DNA of 64,000 nucleotides from Pseudoscleropodium purum (Eukaryota; Streptophyta; Bryopsida; Hypnales; Brachytheciaceae). The notes beneath the pieces are model-generated. The model did not search any database and had not been told where the DNA came from. It saw only the letters and a program-made list of their open reading frames with translations. The first letter of the stretch is position 1; each line of letters starts with the position of its first letter. This document shows positions 49,740 through 62,395 of the stretch, piece after piece. A program made the position numbers and the translations under genes. The DNA is taken from NCBI GenBank assembly GCA_963969395.1, contig OZ017797.1, positions 2,356,001 to 2,420,000 of the forward strand, in the 5' to 3' direction.

Positions 49740-50782
49740 GATAAGGTTTCATGGAGACGCTTCGAAGATCTCAATACCATGGAGCTGTTCCTGGAGAAGG
49801 ATCTAGATTCCTTTTGACACAGTAATCTTGGACAGTCCTTGCAAAGCCTTTTTTTCAATTGTCTAGAATTTTCCTAGCTTATCTTAGAATGTTTTTTTTT
49901 CAATTTGAGTCTACAGTGGAGGTGTTGGCTGGTCCCAGTTGCTTTAGAATGTTATGTTCCAGTACTCTATTGTCAGTGATTGTCGCGTGGAGATTCTTGT
50001 GCCTATGATCTTGAGGATTTTTTCAGCTAGGGTTTCATTAGGTTCTAGATGGGTATGCAACCTGTACAGTACGACTGGTCTCGATTCTTAAACAACTTTA
50101 AGAATCATGGGTTGGAACATGATACGAATTCAGTGTCCGGAGAATAAGATTCGGTGCTTTGACCTCTTGGTAAGCTAGAACTACTCTTGGGAGCCGAGTG
50201 CACGGTCCTCACCCCTGCCAGCAGTTGAAGACCAATTCTGATGATGACCAGGAAAGATACTCCATAGTTGTCTCCCTAGAATGGCTCAAAATTCTTAAAC
50301 TGGACATAAAGAACCTTGGCACTGATGTCATTTGAAACCTTAGCTAAGGAACTTCAATTGGGCTCTGTAAATAAGTAATGACTTGTTACAAGCGCATCAT
50401 TCCTAGTTTTTCAACAAGACGCTATCATTTACAGGATGTGACGCAAGAAATCTCAAAAAACGAATAGCTTGAAGTTTGTTATCATATTTGCCGTGCACCC
50501 TCAATTGCGTGTTGTGATTTCAGTACGTACGGCAGCTCACTAGAAGCACATATGTGCCAGTCAAAAGAATCGGAGCTTGCACGAAGTCTCAATTTGAAAA
50601 TATTGAATGCAAGCACAGATTATGTAATCTCTGGTTATTCTTCCCAAGTAGTAGTCAAAATTAAAATGATCAAAACCCTGATTTCCTGGTATCAAACGCA
50701 AGCGAATCGAAACAGAAGGGAAACAGAAGTACTGGAACAGCAATCAGAGAACCCTAAACCCTAATCTAGCCTACAAGTAGAC
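49740..50782. other. Unassigned DNA between the DUF2256 gene and the minus-strand relic
   Basis: Moderate GC, with short open frames on both strands and no recognisable family. It may include 3' UTR of the DUF2256 gene or decayed gene sequence. Confidence 0.35.
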
Positions 50783-51530
50783 TTAGCTATGCAGTGAGGG
50801 CAGGTTTATGTCTGAAGATAAGTGACATGATACTGTATTACCTCTGAATTGCAGGGAGAATCCTGCACAGTGAGTTCCAAATTTGGACTCCAAAGCACGC
50901 ACAAGAGTGTCAGTCCTGACACAGACAATGGTCACGGGTACATGAATCTGCTTCCCCAAGGACGTACGCATCATCGTGCAGTCCAGAAAAATCAGCTTCC
51001 GCATGGGCACTTTTTTCTTGAAGGACGCAAGAGCTCCGTGCCTCACACTTTCACTGTAGTACCAGTGCTGCGCTTTTTCCAGTGACTCAGCATATCGTGG
51101 AAGTCTTGGAACTGGGGTCATGAAGATGCGCTTCTCCAGTATTTTAGTCATTCTTAAGTTTGTCATGAATCTGGACTCGTTTGCGACTGTAGTTCCTGCT
51201 TGCAACTCATCGAGAGCTCTGGTACGGGTTGATCTTGTTAGCAGAAGAATCATCATGAACGGTAGCTCCGCTTGTTGTTCGACGCAAAATTCGTTGAAGC
51301 TACTTGTCTTTTTCTCTTAGAAACTCGATCTTAGATACTCTTGAACACTCTTCCGAATTTGATGCTTCTGGTACCGAAGGTTTGATGTCTTGGATCGCAT
51401 CTTGTTCTTGTCTGTTTAACGTATCGATTACATCGTGGGTTCCGCATGAGGTCGGTGTTTCCGACGCGGAGAACTGGAGTAGCATCTGTTGCTTTACAAT
51501 TCTTCGATTAGCCCTTTCTTAGTTGATCTA
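50783..51530 (-). pseudogene. Unrecognised minus-strand coding relic with a frameshift
   Basis: Two protein-like frames overlap near 51303. The upstream one (to 51300) contains TLNRQEQDAIQDIKPSVPEA and ends KIEFLREKDK-stop. The downstream one, a frame away, reads SSFNEFCVEQQAELPF and continues for about 170 codons to 50783, including PRLPRYAESLEKAQHWYY, VPMRKLIFLDCTMMRTS and VPVTIVCVRTDTLV. Together they would give about 250 residues. I recognise no family. It could be a frameshifted gene, or two exons with an intron I cannot place. It is head-to-head with the GABA transaminase gene, about 340 bp from its start codon. Confidence 0.4.
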
Positions 51531-51867
51531 TAGCACGGATTCCTCTTTGGAAAGATGATTCTATTTCTGCGCTTCTAGTGATACCTCACTTTGTAGATGA
51601 GTGTAGCTTATGACACTCACTCTCTGATGTTGCGTGGACTGCAGATGATTTACGAATTTACATTAATTCCTGTTGTCTTGCTTGTTCTCCGTGCAATTAG
51701 ACCTACGGGGTCGTGCTTTTGTGTAAAAGTCTATTGAGAAAATACAGGGTCAGGGTTGTCACATCCTTAACTGAAGTCTCATTATTATGAGAATGGGTCT
51801 GCGTTGCCTCCAGATTGTGCGCATGTGCAACTGACTGTGCATTCATGGGTATAGGCATTTAGTAGAG

Positions 51868-54800
51868 ATGGGAACCCTTCATCAGCGACAACCGCTTGCC
51901 CCGGGGGAATTGGGTGGCCATTGTAAGGGACTTAACGTCGAGCCTGACGCCGTATCCACACGGAAGATGAATGATTCCCAGACGGCTTTTGATTCAAAGA
52001 ATGAGGGGTAAGATTCTTCTTCAATTCAATTTATATCCCCAAGTTGATGCCCTGGTTTTGATATCCGTGAAGGAGACTGAGAGCCTCTTTTTCTTTAAGC
52101 CACACGGGGACTTTTTTTTGACCAATTTTGTTTAGATTTTGACCAGCACATACAATTCTCTTTGCTGTTTCTGGTGAGAGAATTTTTGCTCCACCTGAAT
52201 TATATTCATCACAATACTATTGATCAAATTCGTCAAGTTAGAACCATGAAAGCCTTTGTTTGAAAACAATTCCTCACTGTTGAGATTCTTTATACTTAGT
52301 AGGATGTTATTGCTTCTAATTTTGTTGATTTATACAGATAAGGAAGGAACTTTAGCTTTCTTTGAGTTTTTGTATTCTCATGTGGCAATGTAACCAAGAA
52401 ACGTGAAGATTCTTAACTTGTTCGAGTTCAGGACATTCGAAGGGCATTCAATGTTGGCACCGTTCACATCCGGGTACCAGCAGATGGAGGAGCAGCCTCT
52501 TATCATTGAAAAGGGCGAGGTACTACATATCTCCCTGTTTTACCAGATATACTGGATTCAGTTTTGTGCATATGATTAAAAGAAATATGGGAATAATTTT
52601 TGTTGTGTTGTAGGGTATCTATGTCTGGGACCTCCAGGGCAAAAAGTACTTGGATGCTTTGGCGGGCCTTTGGTGTACCTCCCTCGGTACATATTCACAC
52701 TCAACGCAAATAGATACTGTTTTCCTTACCCAATTCCCAGATTGCTCCATTTCTGATGCTGCAGAATGCACGAGATTGAATTTTAGACTCTCTTTCTTTT
52801 TTTTCCCAAAGGGTTTAGCGAGGAACGGCTGATGAATGCGGCGTGGAACCAGATGACCAAGCTGCCCTTCTACCATTCCTTCTGGAACCGCACTTCACAG
52901 CCACCATTGGTACCCTCAATCACATTCTGTGTTGAGACTGAAGATCAGTTACTTTTACTGTCATTCTTTGCCGTGATGGAATGTTGAGGCCTTTTTGACA
53001 ATACATTGTTTCAATCAGAATTTGGCGAAGGAACTGGTTGATACATTCAAGCCTGTCAAGATGGGCAAAGTCTTCTTCTGCACTACTGGCTCCGAGGCCA
53101 ATGATACCCAGGTAATGAAATCGTTGTACCCCCGGTTTGAGCCTCATGTGTTTTGTGACAGTTTTGATTAGGTCACATGGGAATCTTATTTTTGTCCAGT
53201 TTTACTTGTTTTTTGACCAATACTTGCAATATTCTTCACTGATTCTGCTGATGTAAAATGTGTCCCCTTTTGAGTTATATTTTTCACACTTTAATTAATC
53301 GAATTGGTCATTTTAAAACTATGAATCCTTGGTCCTATAGGGGCTAATCAACACAACTGAGCCATTTGGATCATCTTGGTGTATATTCCTACACTTGGAT
53401 ACTGTATAGAGATCCTACTCTCTCACCAAATGATGAGTCTCGCCGTCCTTTGCATCTGGAAGTATCTGGAATACAGTCTGAACACACTGTTGTATCATCT
53501 TTGGTATGCACAATTGCGGATCATTTTGACTCCGTTTGCTTACTACCAACGCTGCAGGTGAAATTGGTCTGGTACTACAACAATGCAATAGGCAGAGCAG
53601 ATAAGAAGAAAATCATTGCGCGTCAAAAATCGTAAGTGAATCACAATGGCAGCCATTTATTTCATTGCATAATCTGGGTGCGAGCAAAATCACTCTTTCT
53701 TTCTGCAATCTCTTGTCTTTAGGTAGGTTCGATGTATATCAAGGGCCTGTTAAGACTTGTGGATCTGTTGTCACAGATATCATGGCTCCACGTTGTCCGC
53801 TGCTAGCCTTTCAGGGTGCGTTTACCAACCCTCAGGCTGTCTGAGTAGTCAACCTTGTGAAATCATCGGCATTTGAAAGCATCAAGATATTATGCACCCT
53901 GAGAAATTTCTTGTGAATAGAGATATCCTTCAATTCCATCCTCTAGTTACTTTGACTTCATAGAAATAAGTGTATTTGAAAATTATGGGGAGTATACCTT
54001 AGCCTTCTAGACTAATTGAACCCTTACTCAATCTTTTGATCAATACAAATTTTGGAGGTGTATTGTAAGAGATACTGAGGTCAAAAGTTCATAATTAGTT
54101 CATCCAACATTTGAATTTGTTTAGGAAACAAACTGATATTTATCCCACTAAAATGTATGGTCATTTCATTTTGAACTCCTACAAAGTTTTTGAAGTAGAG
54201 GCTTTCTTAGTATGATTTGTGAACCCAAAGACGGGGTCGAATAGAGGATAAAACCCTGATTTAACTCATTTGGTTATAGTTTTGAGTTTCAAGAAGTTCA
54301 AAAGAAAAACTCAAATAGGGATGGACTTAAAGGATATTTCTAATACCTTCAATTCAAGCACATGATTCCTTGGACTGGAGATTGATCAGTATTAATCGCT
54401 GTGAATAGATAGAAGCTTATTGGTTCACTTGGACCTCAATGTTCAGGTTAATGCCGCTCCACAGCGGGTTTGACCTACCTTCCAGTTTCGTATTGCATAC
54501 CGACTGCCCTCACTATTGGCGCTATCATCTACCCGGTAAGATTGCAAGCGTTATGCTTTAAGATCCCATGATAATGTTGAAATTGCATCTGCGAAGTTGA
54601 AGTGGATTATTTTGGTTTTACTCAAGATATCCACTGGTGTTTTCTTGACTTGCAAAGTAATTTAGATATGTAACTGATGTTCTCCCAAGTAACGGTTCCT
54701 TGAGAGACTAACGGAAGCTGGTTCTAATATTTCTTATGGCTTAGGTGAGAGCGAGGAAGAGTTTTCTTCAAGATTGGCAGACAACCTTGAGAGGATGATC

Positions 54801-57438
54801 CTGAAAGAGGGGCCCGAAACAGTACGTTAATGTCCATGCTTACTATGTAAATTCATCCTAGATTGGAATAACAATCATTTTTCAGCCTACTAGATAATGC
54901 ACTTTATGTTTTTGTGAAGTAGTGCGATTCCTATTATCAAATGAAACAGTACTTGCTTGCCTGATTACTTCTGCCTATTGAATACACTGCTATGCTCATT
55001 CCTGGTACTGTGTGAATAACCAGATTGCAGCTTTCATTGGAGAGCCTCTCATGGGTGCTGGTGGCGTCATTCCTCCACCTGCAACCTATTGGGACAAAGT
55101 GCGTTTCTCTGGGGGGGTTTTCCACTTCTTGCATTAGAAATCAAGTTGAATTTTGCAAGAACTCTGTTGTGTTAGATCCGAGGATCTAGTGCGAGACCTG
55201 GTTTGAGCTCCGTGGCATGAGTTCAGAAAGTTCATCAATATCATATGGTTTTCTTCATTGCAGGCTGATGTTTTCATTAACTCCTAATAGTTTTCATCGA
55301 CTCATGCCTGTTTTCTGGACACATGTTGGGGGTGCAGGTTCAGCCGTTACTTAAGAAATATGATATCCTTCTGATAGCAGATGAGGTAATACTTTAAAAC
55401 ATTACACTGACATGGCGTTGTAAAACTTATGGCTGTAGATTACAAATTTACATGCTCTCAACTAATGAATTCCTGTTGTCCCTGGATTTCAAGGTCATCT
55501 GTGCATTCGGAAGACTTGGAACAATGTTTGCTTGTGAGAAGTATAATATTAAACCGGACCTTGTCACTATTGCCAAGGTTCGTCCCCTCTTAACTCACAT
55601 ATGTTTCATATTCATGGTGCCACTGCTCTTTCAATTGTACTCTTGGTCTGAGTTGCCTGTTACTTGCTTTGCAGCAACTGTCGTCAGGATACATGCCGAT
55701 ATCTGCAGTTCTTCTGGGACAACACATATTTGATGCTCTTGCCCCATTCAGCAATGAAAAGGGTGAGAAATTGACTCTTCAATTCCAACAGGGTTTTACG
55801 CTTCCACTGATTTAAATATCTCTATCTGTCATTCTAATTGGATATTTTAGAAACAGGTGATCTGTTTAAAAAATAGTGTCCAATGGTTGAGAATTTGACC
55901 GCTTAAAAAATATATATATATATGTAGGTACCTTCGGGCATGGGTTCACGTATGGTGGCCACCCAGTGGCTTGCGCTGTGGCACTGGAGACGCTGCGGAT
56001 TTATAAGTAATGCTCTGATCATTCACAATCTGGTAACTTAGGGTTTAACATCATGACCTTTTCTATCGTGATGCAGCACTCATTGTGAAGTTCTTGCAGG
56101 GAGAGAGATATAATAGTTCATATTAACGAAGTAGCACCCATTTTTCAGAAGGGAATGAAGAAGCTCGCTAGCAGCCCCATCATTGGAGAGGTATATCGTC
56201 TGCTTGGCTACGTCTCTTAAAAACAGCATTTGGAAAGGGGTTCAGAAAGATATCAAAAACAGATGTTTGATTACATTTAATGCCTTTTGCAGATTAGAGG
56301 TGAAGGCTTGGTACTTGGAATAGAGTTCGTTGCAAACAAGGAGACGAAGGAGAGCTTTCCTGCATCATGGGGTAAGCCAATTGATCATTCCCATCCCAAA
56401 GGCTCGGTTTCCTCATATCCCGCTTCAAGTCATTGACATATAGACACAGTTAGTTTTCTTGTCCGAACTCAGGGTGTTATTTGGTGGAAATACATGTAAA
56501 TTCAATACAAGTTAGCGAAAAATTATCCCCAATTTGCTAACTGACACAACTTGGCAAGTGTGGACATTCCGTATCTAATTTCAGTAAAAATGCTACTTTC
56601 TGGGGCCAAATTGCTTAGTAGTTCATTGATCAAGGCAATCTTATTTGCTGTACTGACTGAGTTTTGGACCTTCGGACTGTAGGAGTGGGTGGATACTTCT
56701 CAGGGCAATGCACTGCTATGGGGATGCTGATACGCTTTGCAGGGGATGTGGCAATGATGTCACCACCACTTATCATCACAGTTGACGAGATACATGAGGT
56801 AGGTTCCACTGCGCTGACGCACGCTTCCATTAAGGGAGAAAACCTCGTTTGCGTCATGTCAATATTTCTACCACTTTGTGGCCACTATGCATTAGAAAAG
56901 TACTTTTGAAAAGTCTGAAATGTACACCAATGATACATACATAGTGGCACAAATAGAGTGTCCTACCTTAGCTGAGCAAATTCATGTTTAAAGAAGTGAA
57001 ACATAATTGCACCGTTAGGCTGTAATCAACAAAATTTGTAAATGAGCTTGAGAACTCCTAGGTACATAACATCCTTTAGCAGTTGTAATATTTCACCTTT
57101 CTCCTTTGTTGATTGCAAACAAAAAGATAGAGAATCAAACCAAATATATACAAAAACCTTGAAAACTGTGCCATTATATCTCTTGCTCCCACAGTACAAT
57201 TTACCATTTGACAGGCTGCCAGTCCGGATCAAGAGTTTACGCGTCCCTGCGTCCTGTACCCCCTACCCCACCTCCACCCACAATTAGCAGGCCAACATAT
57301 AAAGATAATAGTGCTGATGATCTTTTTCTTTCTCTGAATTGTCAATTTTCTTGGCTCTGGAAATTGTCCCAGATTTTGAAGATTTCAGCTGCAGCGTTGA
57401 AGGCTACGGAGACATATGTAGATGGATTAAGGTCGTAA
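51868..57438 (+). CDS. POP2: GABA transaminase (class III aminotransferase)
   Basis: Eighteen exons join in phase to 498 residues: 51868-52007, 52432-52519, 52614-52686, 52812-52909, 53019-53111, 53558-53631, 53777-53815, 54447-54535, 54745-54821, 55024-55098, 55338-55385, 55494-55577, 55675-55762, 55928-56006, 56100-56190, 56293-56371, 56683-56798 and 57373-57438. All introns are GT-AG. The enzyme transfers the amino group of GABA to pyruvate or glyoxylate, giving succinic semialdehyde, with PLP as cofactor. Landmarks: [31 protein letters not shown], the PLP-contacting Asp of IADEVICAFGR (about 297), the PLP lysine in [14 protein letters not shown] (about 326), [10 protein letters not shown] and [12 protein letters not shown]. 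Length matches plant homologues. Residues 1-55 are not a typical mitochondrial presequence. ATG 51868 is the first in frame after an upstream stop. Confidence 0.96.
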
Positions 57439-58140
57439 AGGGGAAGAATCATGGAGCTTATGGAGCTCCAGACACAGGATTAAGGCCTGATTGAAGTCAC
57501 AGAAATGTTCATCACACAACCCTCCCGTCACAGAAATTCTTACTTGGTCTACTCTTGATGTCTACAAGGGATTCAACACCATCCCATGCGCGTTGACAAA
57601 TGTGGTACATTTGGCAACACTTACTAATTCATGGCGAACCAGATACAAGGAGCACATGAATGCTTGTAGACATCAATGGAGAAGGCATCTGTGTATAACC
57701 ACTGTATTCTTCTCTAAACGACAGGGTCAGGGTCCTCAGGGACATGATTACAGAAATAAGATGTTGAAACGTTCAAGTTATGTAGGGTAACATGGAGCGT
57801 ACCTAGATACCAAGCTGGAGAATACGAGATCTCAACAAGGTCTAGTCAAGACATGTAGGAATATGCATTCTATATCACTATATCACAGATCTAGAGGATA
57901 AAATCAGAGTGTACATAGAACATCGCAAATCATGCAAACAATAGTACATGTGTTCTCCTTTTAACAGCGTTTACTAAAATACAACATAAGTAAACGATAA
58001 AATTACCAGTATGTGCCGTCTGCATACTTGATCTATACTGAATTACTTTCCATGCCCAATGGCACGGCATACATCAACAACGAAGGAAGTTGACTTGATA
58101 CCAAAACTAGGTCCAAATCTAAGAACTTAATCCTTGAATC
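57439..58140. other. 3' flanks of the converging GABA transaminase and WSS1 genes
   Basis: Likely the 3' UTRs of both genes. A 99-codon plus-strand open frame (57491-57790) shows no family resemblance and is not called. Confidence 0.5.
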
Positions 58141-61100
58141 CTAAGTGCCTACATTGGGGGCCCGCGTTGCTGTAGGTGCTCCATACGAATATCTCCATTG
58201 CCCACAAGCTTCACAGTTATCTAGCAGCTTCAAATTTGCAAGTGTACAAAACTTACAAGTCCATGTCTCCCTTTGTGTTGGCTGTTCAGCAAGGAAGTGT
58301 TCTCTAATACCTCCACATGCCACACAAGCAAGCGCAAGTGGCTGCAATCATCAACAGAAAGCAATGTAAGCATTGCAGTTTGTAGTTCAAATCGTACAGG
58401 AATGGCCCCGTGCATATATTTATTGAAAGTAGTTTTATTACAGTCAATCTGGTCCAAAGGCTACCACATTCAAGTAAAGGAAAGTAATTGAATAAGAAAG
58501 CTCTGAAGAGACTGCGTGTTTTTTGACACCTGATAGCATAAAAAGACATTGAGCCAGGCAAAAATGTAGTTCGTTGAGGGCAAGAGAGACTCACCGGGTT
58601 GTGTAGGGTGCATACATTACAAGCCCACTCTCCATTTGGAGAGGTGGTATCATCCTCGACAGTTCGTCTACCCAAAGTGCTTTGTACATCACCACGTCCT
58701 TTCTTCTGCGCTCTGGCAATAGCAGCCTCTCGAACAGGATCCAAAAGAACCGTTTTGCTGCTACTCCTCTTTGTAGTATCACCATAATTCCTAGTATTCG
58801 TGCCACCTGTAAATAACAAGCTTACTTCAGAGTCACTTAAATCGATGCGAGTGAATAGGAAAGGAAGGACAACGTACAGATAACAATATAATAATGTAGC
58901 GGATTCAAAAACTGTTTAGACACCCGATCCTGGACTGACCCCTGATGCCAACAGCAACTTATCTATTCATACACTGTTGGCATTCAATTCGCAAGCGGGG
59001 CAAGCATCATTTGGCCAAATGTTTACGACAATGGGGTTGTCTATCGACCCTTCAGTAGAGATCACGAGTTTGAATGATTGCGTAAGAAATTCACAGTGTG
59101 ATAAAAAAAAATTAACAAGAGAGTTGAATTGGGTCCACAAACGCCATAACAATCAAATCTTTCGTAATCCAAATAAACATGCAGACAACAAGGAAGCAAG
59201 AGGTAATGCGCTCTCACCTTCTCCACTAGTAGAAGCTCCCGAGTTGGACGAGGCCCGATTCACGCCAGAAGCTTTCATAGTTTCTGTCTCCAAAATCTCT
59301 ATTGGATTCTGTGCACTGTTTGCATTTTCCCTCTCCTTGGCCTTTTCAAGGCCGTCGTTCCCACTTGTAGTAGGAGCAGCACACCAAAGGTCATCTCGTA
59401 GTCTTCTCTCTGCCGCCATAGCAGCAGCTTGTAAAGGACTCAACGCTCTCATAATTTCACTGTCTCCACCCAGGCGTCTTGGGCCACTTGGCATAAGGGA
59501 ACCTGATTTGGCACGCTTCTCAGCAGCAGCAAGAGCTGCTGAACGCAGGTTCGTTGGGGCGGGGTTGTGAGTGTAGCCACCGAGTCGTTGACCTCTGGCG
59601 TCAAAACCTTCACCTGTCCCTGAAATTCCTTTCGCCATAAGCTCTTCACATTCCTACACATAACAAATGGAATTAACATATAACCATAGACTGGTAATTC
59701 CAGGAGAAAAAGAAGTAAACGTATGGCCTCATTCCTCTGTTGCCAAACATTCATTGCTCATAGCAGGGGTGTCAGAGTGCAAGACTTGCATTCCGCAATA
59801 AGAGGCGATTCTCAAACGAGACTTGAAAACTTGACAAGGGGGCTGGCGCTTTGGAGAAAGGATTCGCGTCGTGCACTATTTGGCAAGAAACTTGCAAATC
59901 GTGGAACGGGAATCACGAGGTCTTAACAACACCTAATCCTTATAAGTTGGCAAGATGACACATATAACCATGTAGGCTCTGGAGATTATAACACTCTATC
60001 ATTACACAGGCATCTGATGGATATAAATGTGAAAAGTAACAAATTTCAAAGCTCTATTTGAGATCCCTTCCAATTCCCTTCCAAGCATCCACAAGGTGAA
60101 GTTCAAGTAAAGTTGCAAGCAGAGATGCATTTCAAGCCTGGTAGACAATGTTATAATTGTCCAAGGAAGGGTCGGAAGTATACCTTGGTAATCTCATCGA
60201 GCAATTTGTAAAATTTGGCGTCGTGAGGTCCACATTCATTATGCGTCAGCTCGTGTAGTAACGTGCCCAGCACACTCTCATATGGATAGAAATCCCAATC
60301 GCGACCATGATGTCGTAACCGGATCCTTACTTCTCGGCCTCCATCTATGTTCAATCCCAGTAATCCTGGGTTGCTAGGACTGCAAAACACAACTGCATTG
60401 TTATTTTCGGTATGTCGAAAGTTCACTTCTTTCAACAATTCATCAAGAATTCATGGTTTGAAAATGACCAATTCAATTGATCAAATTATGAAAAATGCAA
60501 TTCAAATGGGTCCAAATTTTATATCCCCCCAATCGGTGAAGGACACTGCATGTATTGGTCAAAAATTACATAAAATTGGACAAAAAAATATCCCCATATG
60601 ACCTACTCGAAACTGCTAATAAAAACATAAAATTCAATTTACTCCTCTTGGTCCTTTCGGGATTAAAACACGATGCCTGGTGCAAAAAGCTACCGTGCAC
60701 GCTCAGATGTTTTAGGTTGCATCATGCCCCCGACAAAAGACTTTCACAGTCCACATCCAAGAATGTCTGGTTAATTGTCGTTCATAGAAATAATCTGGCG
60801 ATCTCCTTTTGGGATCCTTCTTCCAAAAAAGCGTTCCAAACCGAAAAATAAACTATAATTCCACGTTCTTGAAGTATCTATCAAACCCTAAACTACTTGC
60901 CACAAGTATTACAAGCCAGAGAGCCCTCAGCAGTCATCACGTATAATGCAAGGCTTCCCACAATCTCATCTTTAAATTTATTTTTCTTCTCCCAAGTTGT
61001 AACCTCATGTCCATGCATTCACCAATTGTAGAATCGAACTAGGCACCTTTGCAAGATTGGCGTTCAATTCTGTGTAAAGCTATTATCGTAAAACCACCGA

Positions 61101-61367
61101 CCATGGAAGACAATAAATTGGGCTTCCCCAAGCCAAATCGGAAATTGAAAAGAAAAGAAAAGAGAGGCAAAGGGGTCCCAGCAAGCAATAAACTCACCAA
61201 AACTCCGACAGAAGCTTCACCTGCCACTTGCGTTTCCGCATGATGGGTTGCACTTGCTTGGCCGCCATCTCCAGCAATCTGCGCGCTTCTTCATCCTTCT
61301 CCTTCTTCAAGGTTTTAATTTCCCACACCTTGTCAAGGTCTCCCCCGCCAATCGAAGAGATCGGCAT
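58141..61367 (-). CDS. WSS1: WSS1/SPRTN-like DNA-dependent metalloprotease (WLM domain, two RanBP2 zinc fingers)
   Basis: Five exons join in phase to 404 residues: 61367-61198, 60379-60184, 59653-59218, 58806-58595 and 58341-58141. All introns are GT-AG. The N-terminus has the WLM start (DLDKVWEIKTLKK, KWQVKLLSEFCPSNPGLLGLN). The zinc protease site is HELTHNECGPH at 99-109, with ligands H99, H103, H109 and catalytic E100. FDARGQRLGG and AAAMAAERR are conserved middle motifs. Two C-terminal RanBP2-type fingers have Cys 330/333/344/347 and 367/370/381/384; exon 4/5 splits the first finger. WSS1 proteases remove proteins covalently trapped on DNA, in the nucleus. It converges on the GABA transaminase gene and is divergent from the DNAJC21-like gene. 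A telo-box lies just upstream of the start. Confidence 0.95.
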
Positions 61368-62395
61368 TGTCACGAATGAAACCCTAAACCTTCACCCCAG
61401 CTCTCCTCCCAAGTTATCTCTGCTTCTATCTCAATTCTCCCAACAAATCCACCTACAAGAAAGGTTTAGTAACCACATCTGCACGTCTACTGCTCAGACC
61501 TAAACTGACGTGCATTCGCATCACCAAGATTATTGCACCATTTTCAAAACCTCGAAGCATACATTTGGAGTTGCAAATGCTTTTAAGGAAGTGTGCTTTG
61601 ACAGAGGATTGTGTGGAAGCTTCTGCAGTGGACAGCAAGCATGGAATATATCGACAAATTGGGTTGATTGAACCCTAATATTGATGATGATCGATTTCGG
61701 TTGGAACTTCCTAGCTAGACTCATTTCGGGAAATTTGCTAAGAAGCTCACGTGGGCCATTCTGCTACTGGAATTTGAATCCATACTGGCTACAGGAGTTC
61801 CTTCGTCGTCAAGCAATCTGCCCCCTTGTGCCAGACTCGCGCTTGCTTTTACTTTTACTTTTGAGTTTCTATCATGTACCCCGGTTGTATAATCTGAAAT
61901 CTAAATTTCCATTATGTACGTATATGCTAGATTGAACAACTTGTTGGGCCTGTATAGGGCTTACTGATGAACCCGCTTCCAAATTAGGGTTTGCTCATGG
62001 GCCCCCTGCTCCTGGCAAATCCTGGGTTCGAAATATTTGCAAATCGCACGCGAAGGTCTGTTTGTGAGCAGTGTGTGCGCGTGTGAAGGAAGTGGCAGTC
62101 GAAGGAGATCCTTCTCTTAGGATTTGAAAGAGGCTGTGCGGCTGGTGAATTATTTGGTGGTGCAGTCTTTTGTTCAACTTAGTAAGAGCAATTTCCATCG
62201 GATAGACGTTGATTCTTTCGCGTTGTGAAGAGGGCGAGTCGGGATTGACTTGAGCCAGGGTTTCGGAGTATAGTCTTTAGGTCGTCTTACATATTTGAAG
62301 ATTGAAATTTCAAAAAAAACATTTCCGAATTGTTGCTGAATTAGAAACCCGAGATCGAAGTTCTAGGGTTTTGTTAGTGGTGCCGAAGGTGCGAG
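61368..62395. promoter_or_regulatory. Divergent promoter region of WSS1 and the DNAJC21-like gene with telo-boxes
   Basis: About 1 kb between the two start codons. AAACCCTAAACC is at 61379-61390 next to the WSS1 start, TTAGGGTTT at 61984-61992 (perfect, reverse orientation), and CTAGGGTTTT at 62363-62372, 24 bp before the DNAJC21-like ATG. Telo-boxes are typical of plant ribosome-biogenesis and translation genes, which fits the DNAJC21-like neighbour. Short open frames here are not called. Confidence 0.55.

Noticed and set aside
58304..58819. 171-codon minus-strand frame as a separate gene
   Set aside because: It reads through the GTGAGT donor after WSS1 exon 4; splicing to the next exon restores a complete RanBP2 finger.
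60880..61010. Minus-strand peptide ending GSLACNTCGK inside WSS1 intron 1, considered as an exon or zinc-finger tail
   Set aside because: WSS1 exons 1 and 2 join directly in phase (FC|PSNPGLLGLN) as in homologues, leaving no room for it; a stop immediately precedes its first ATG.
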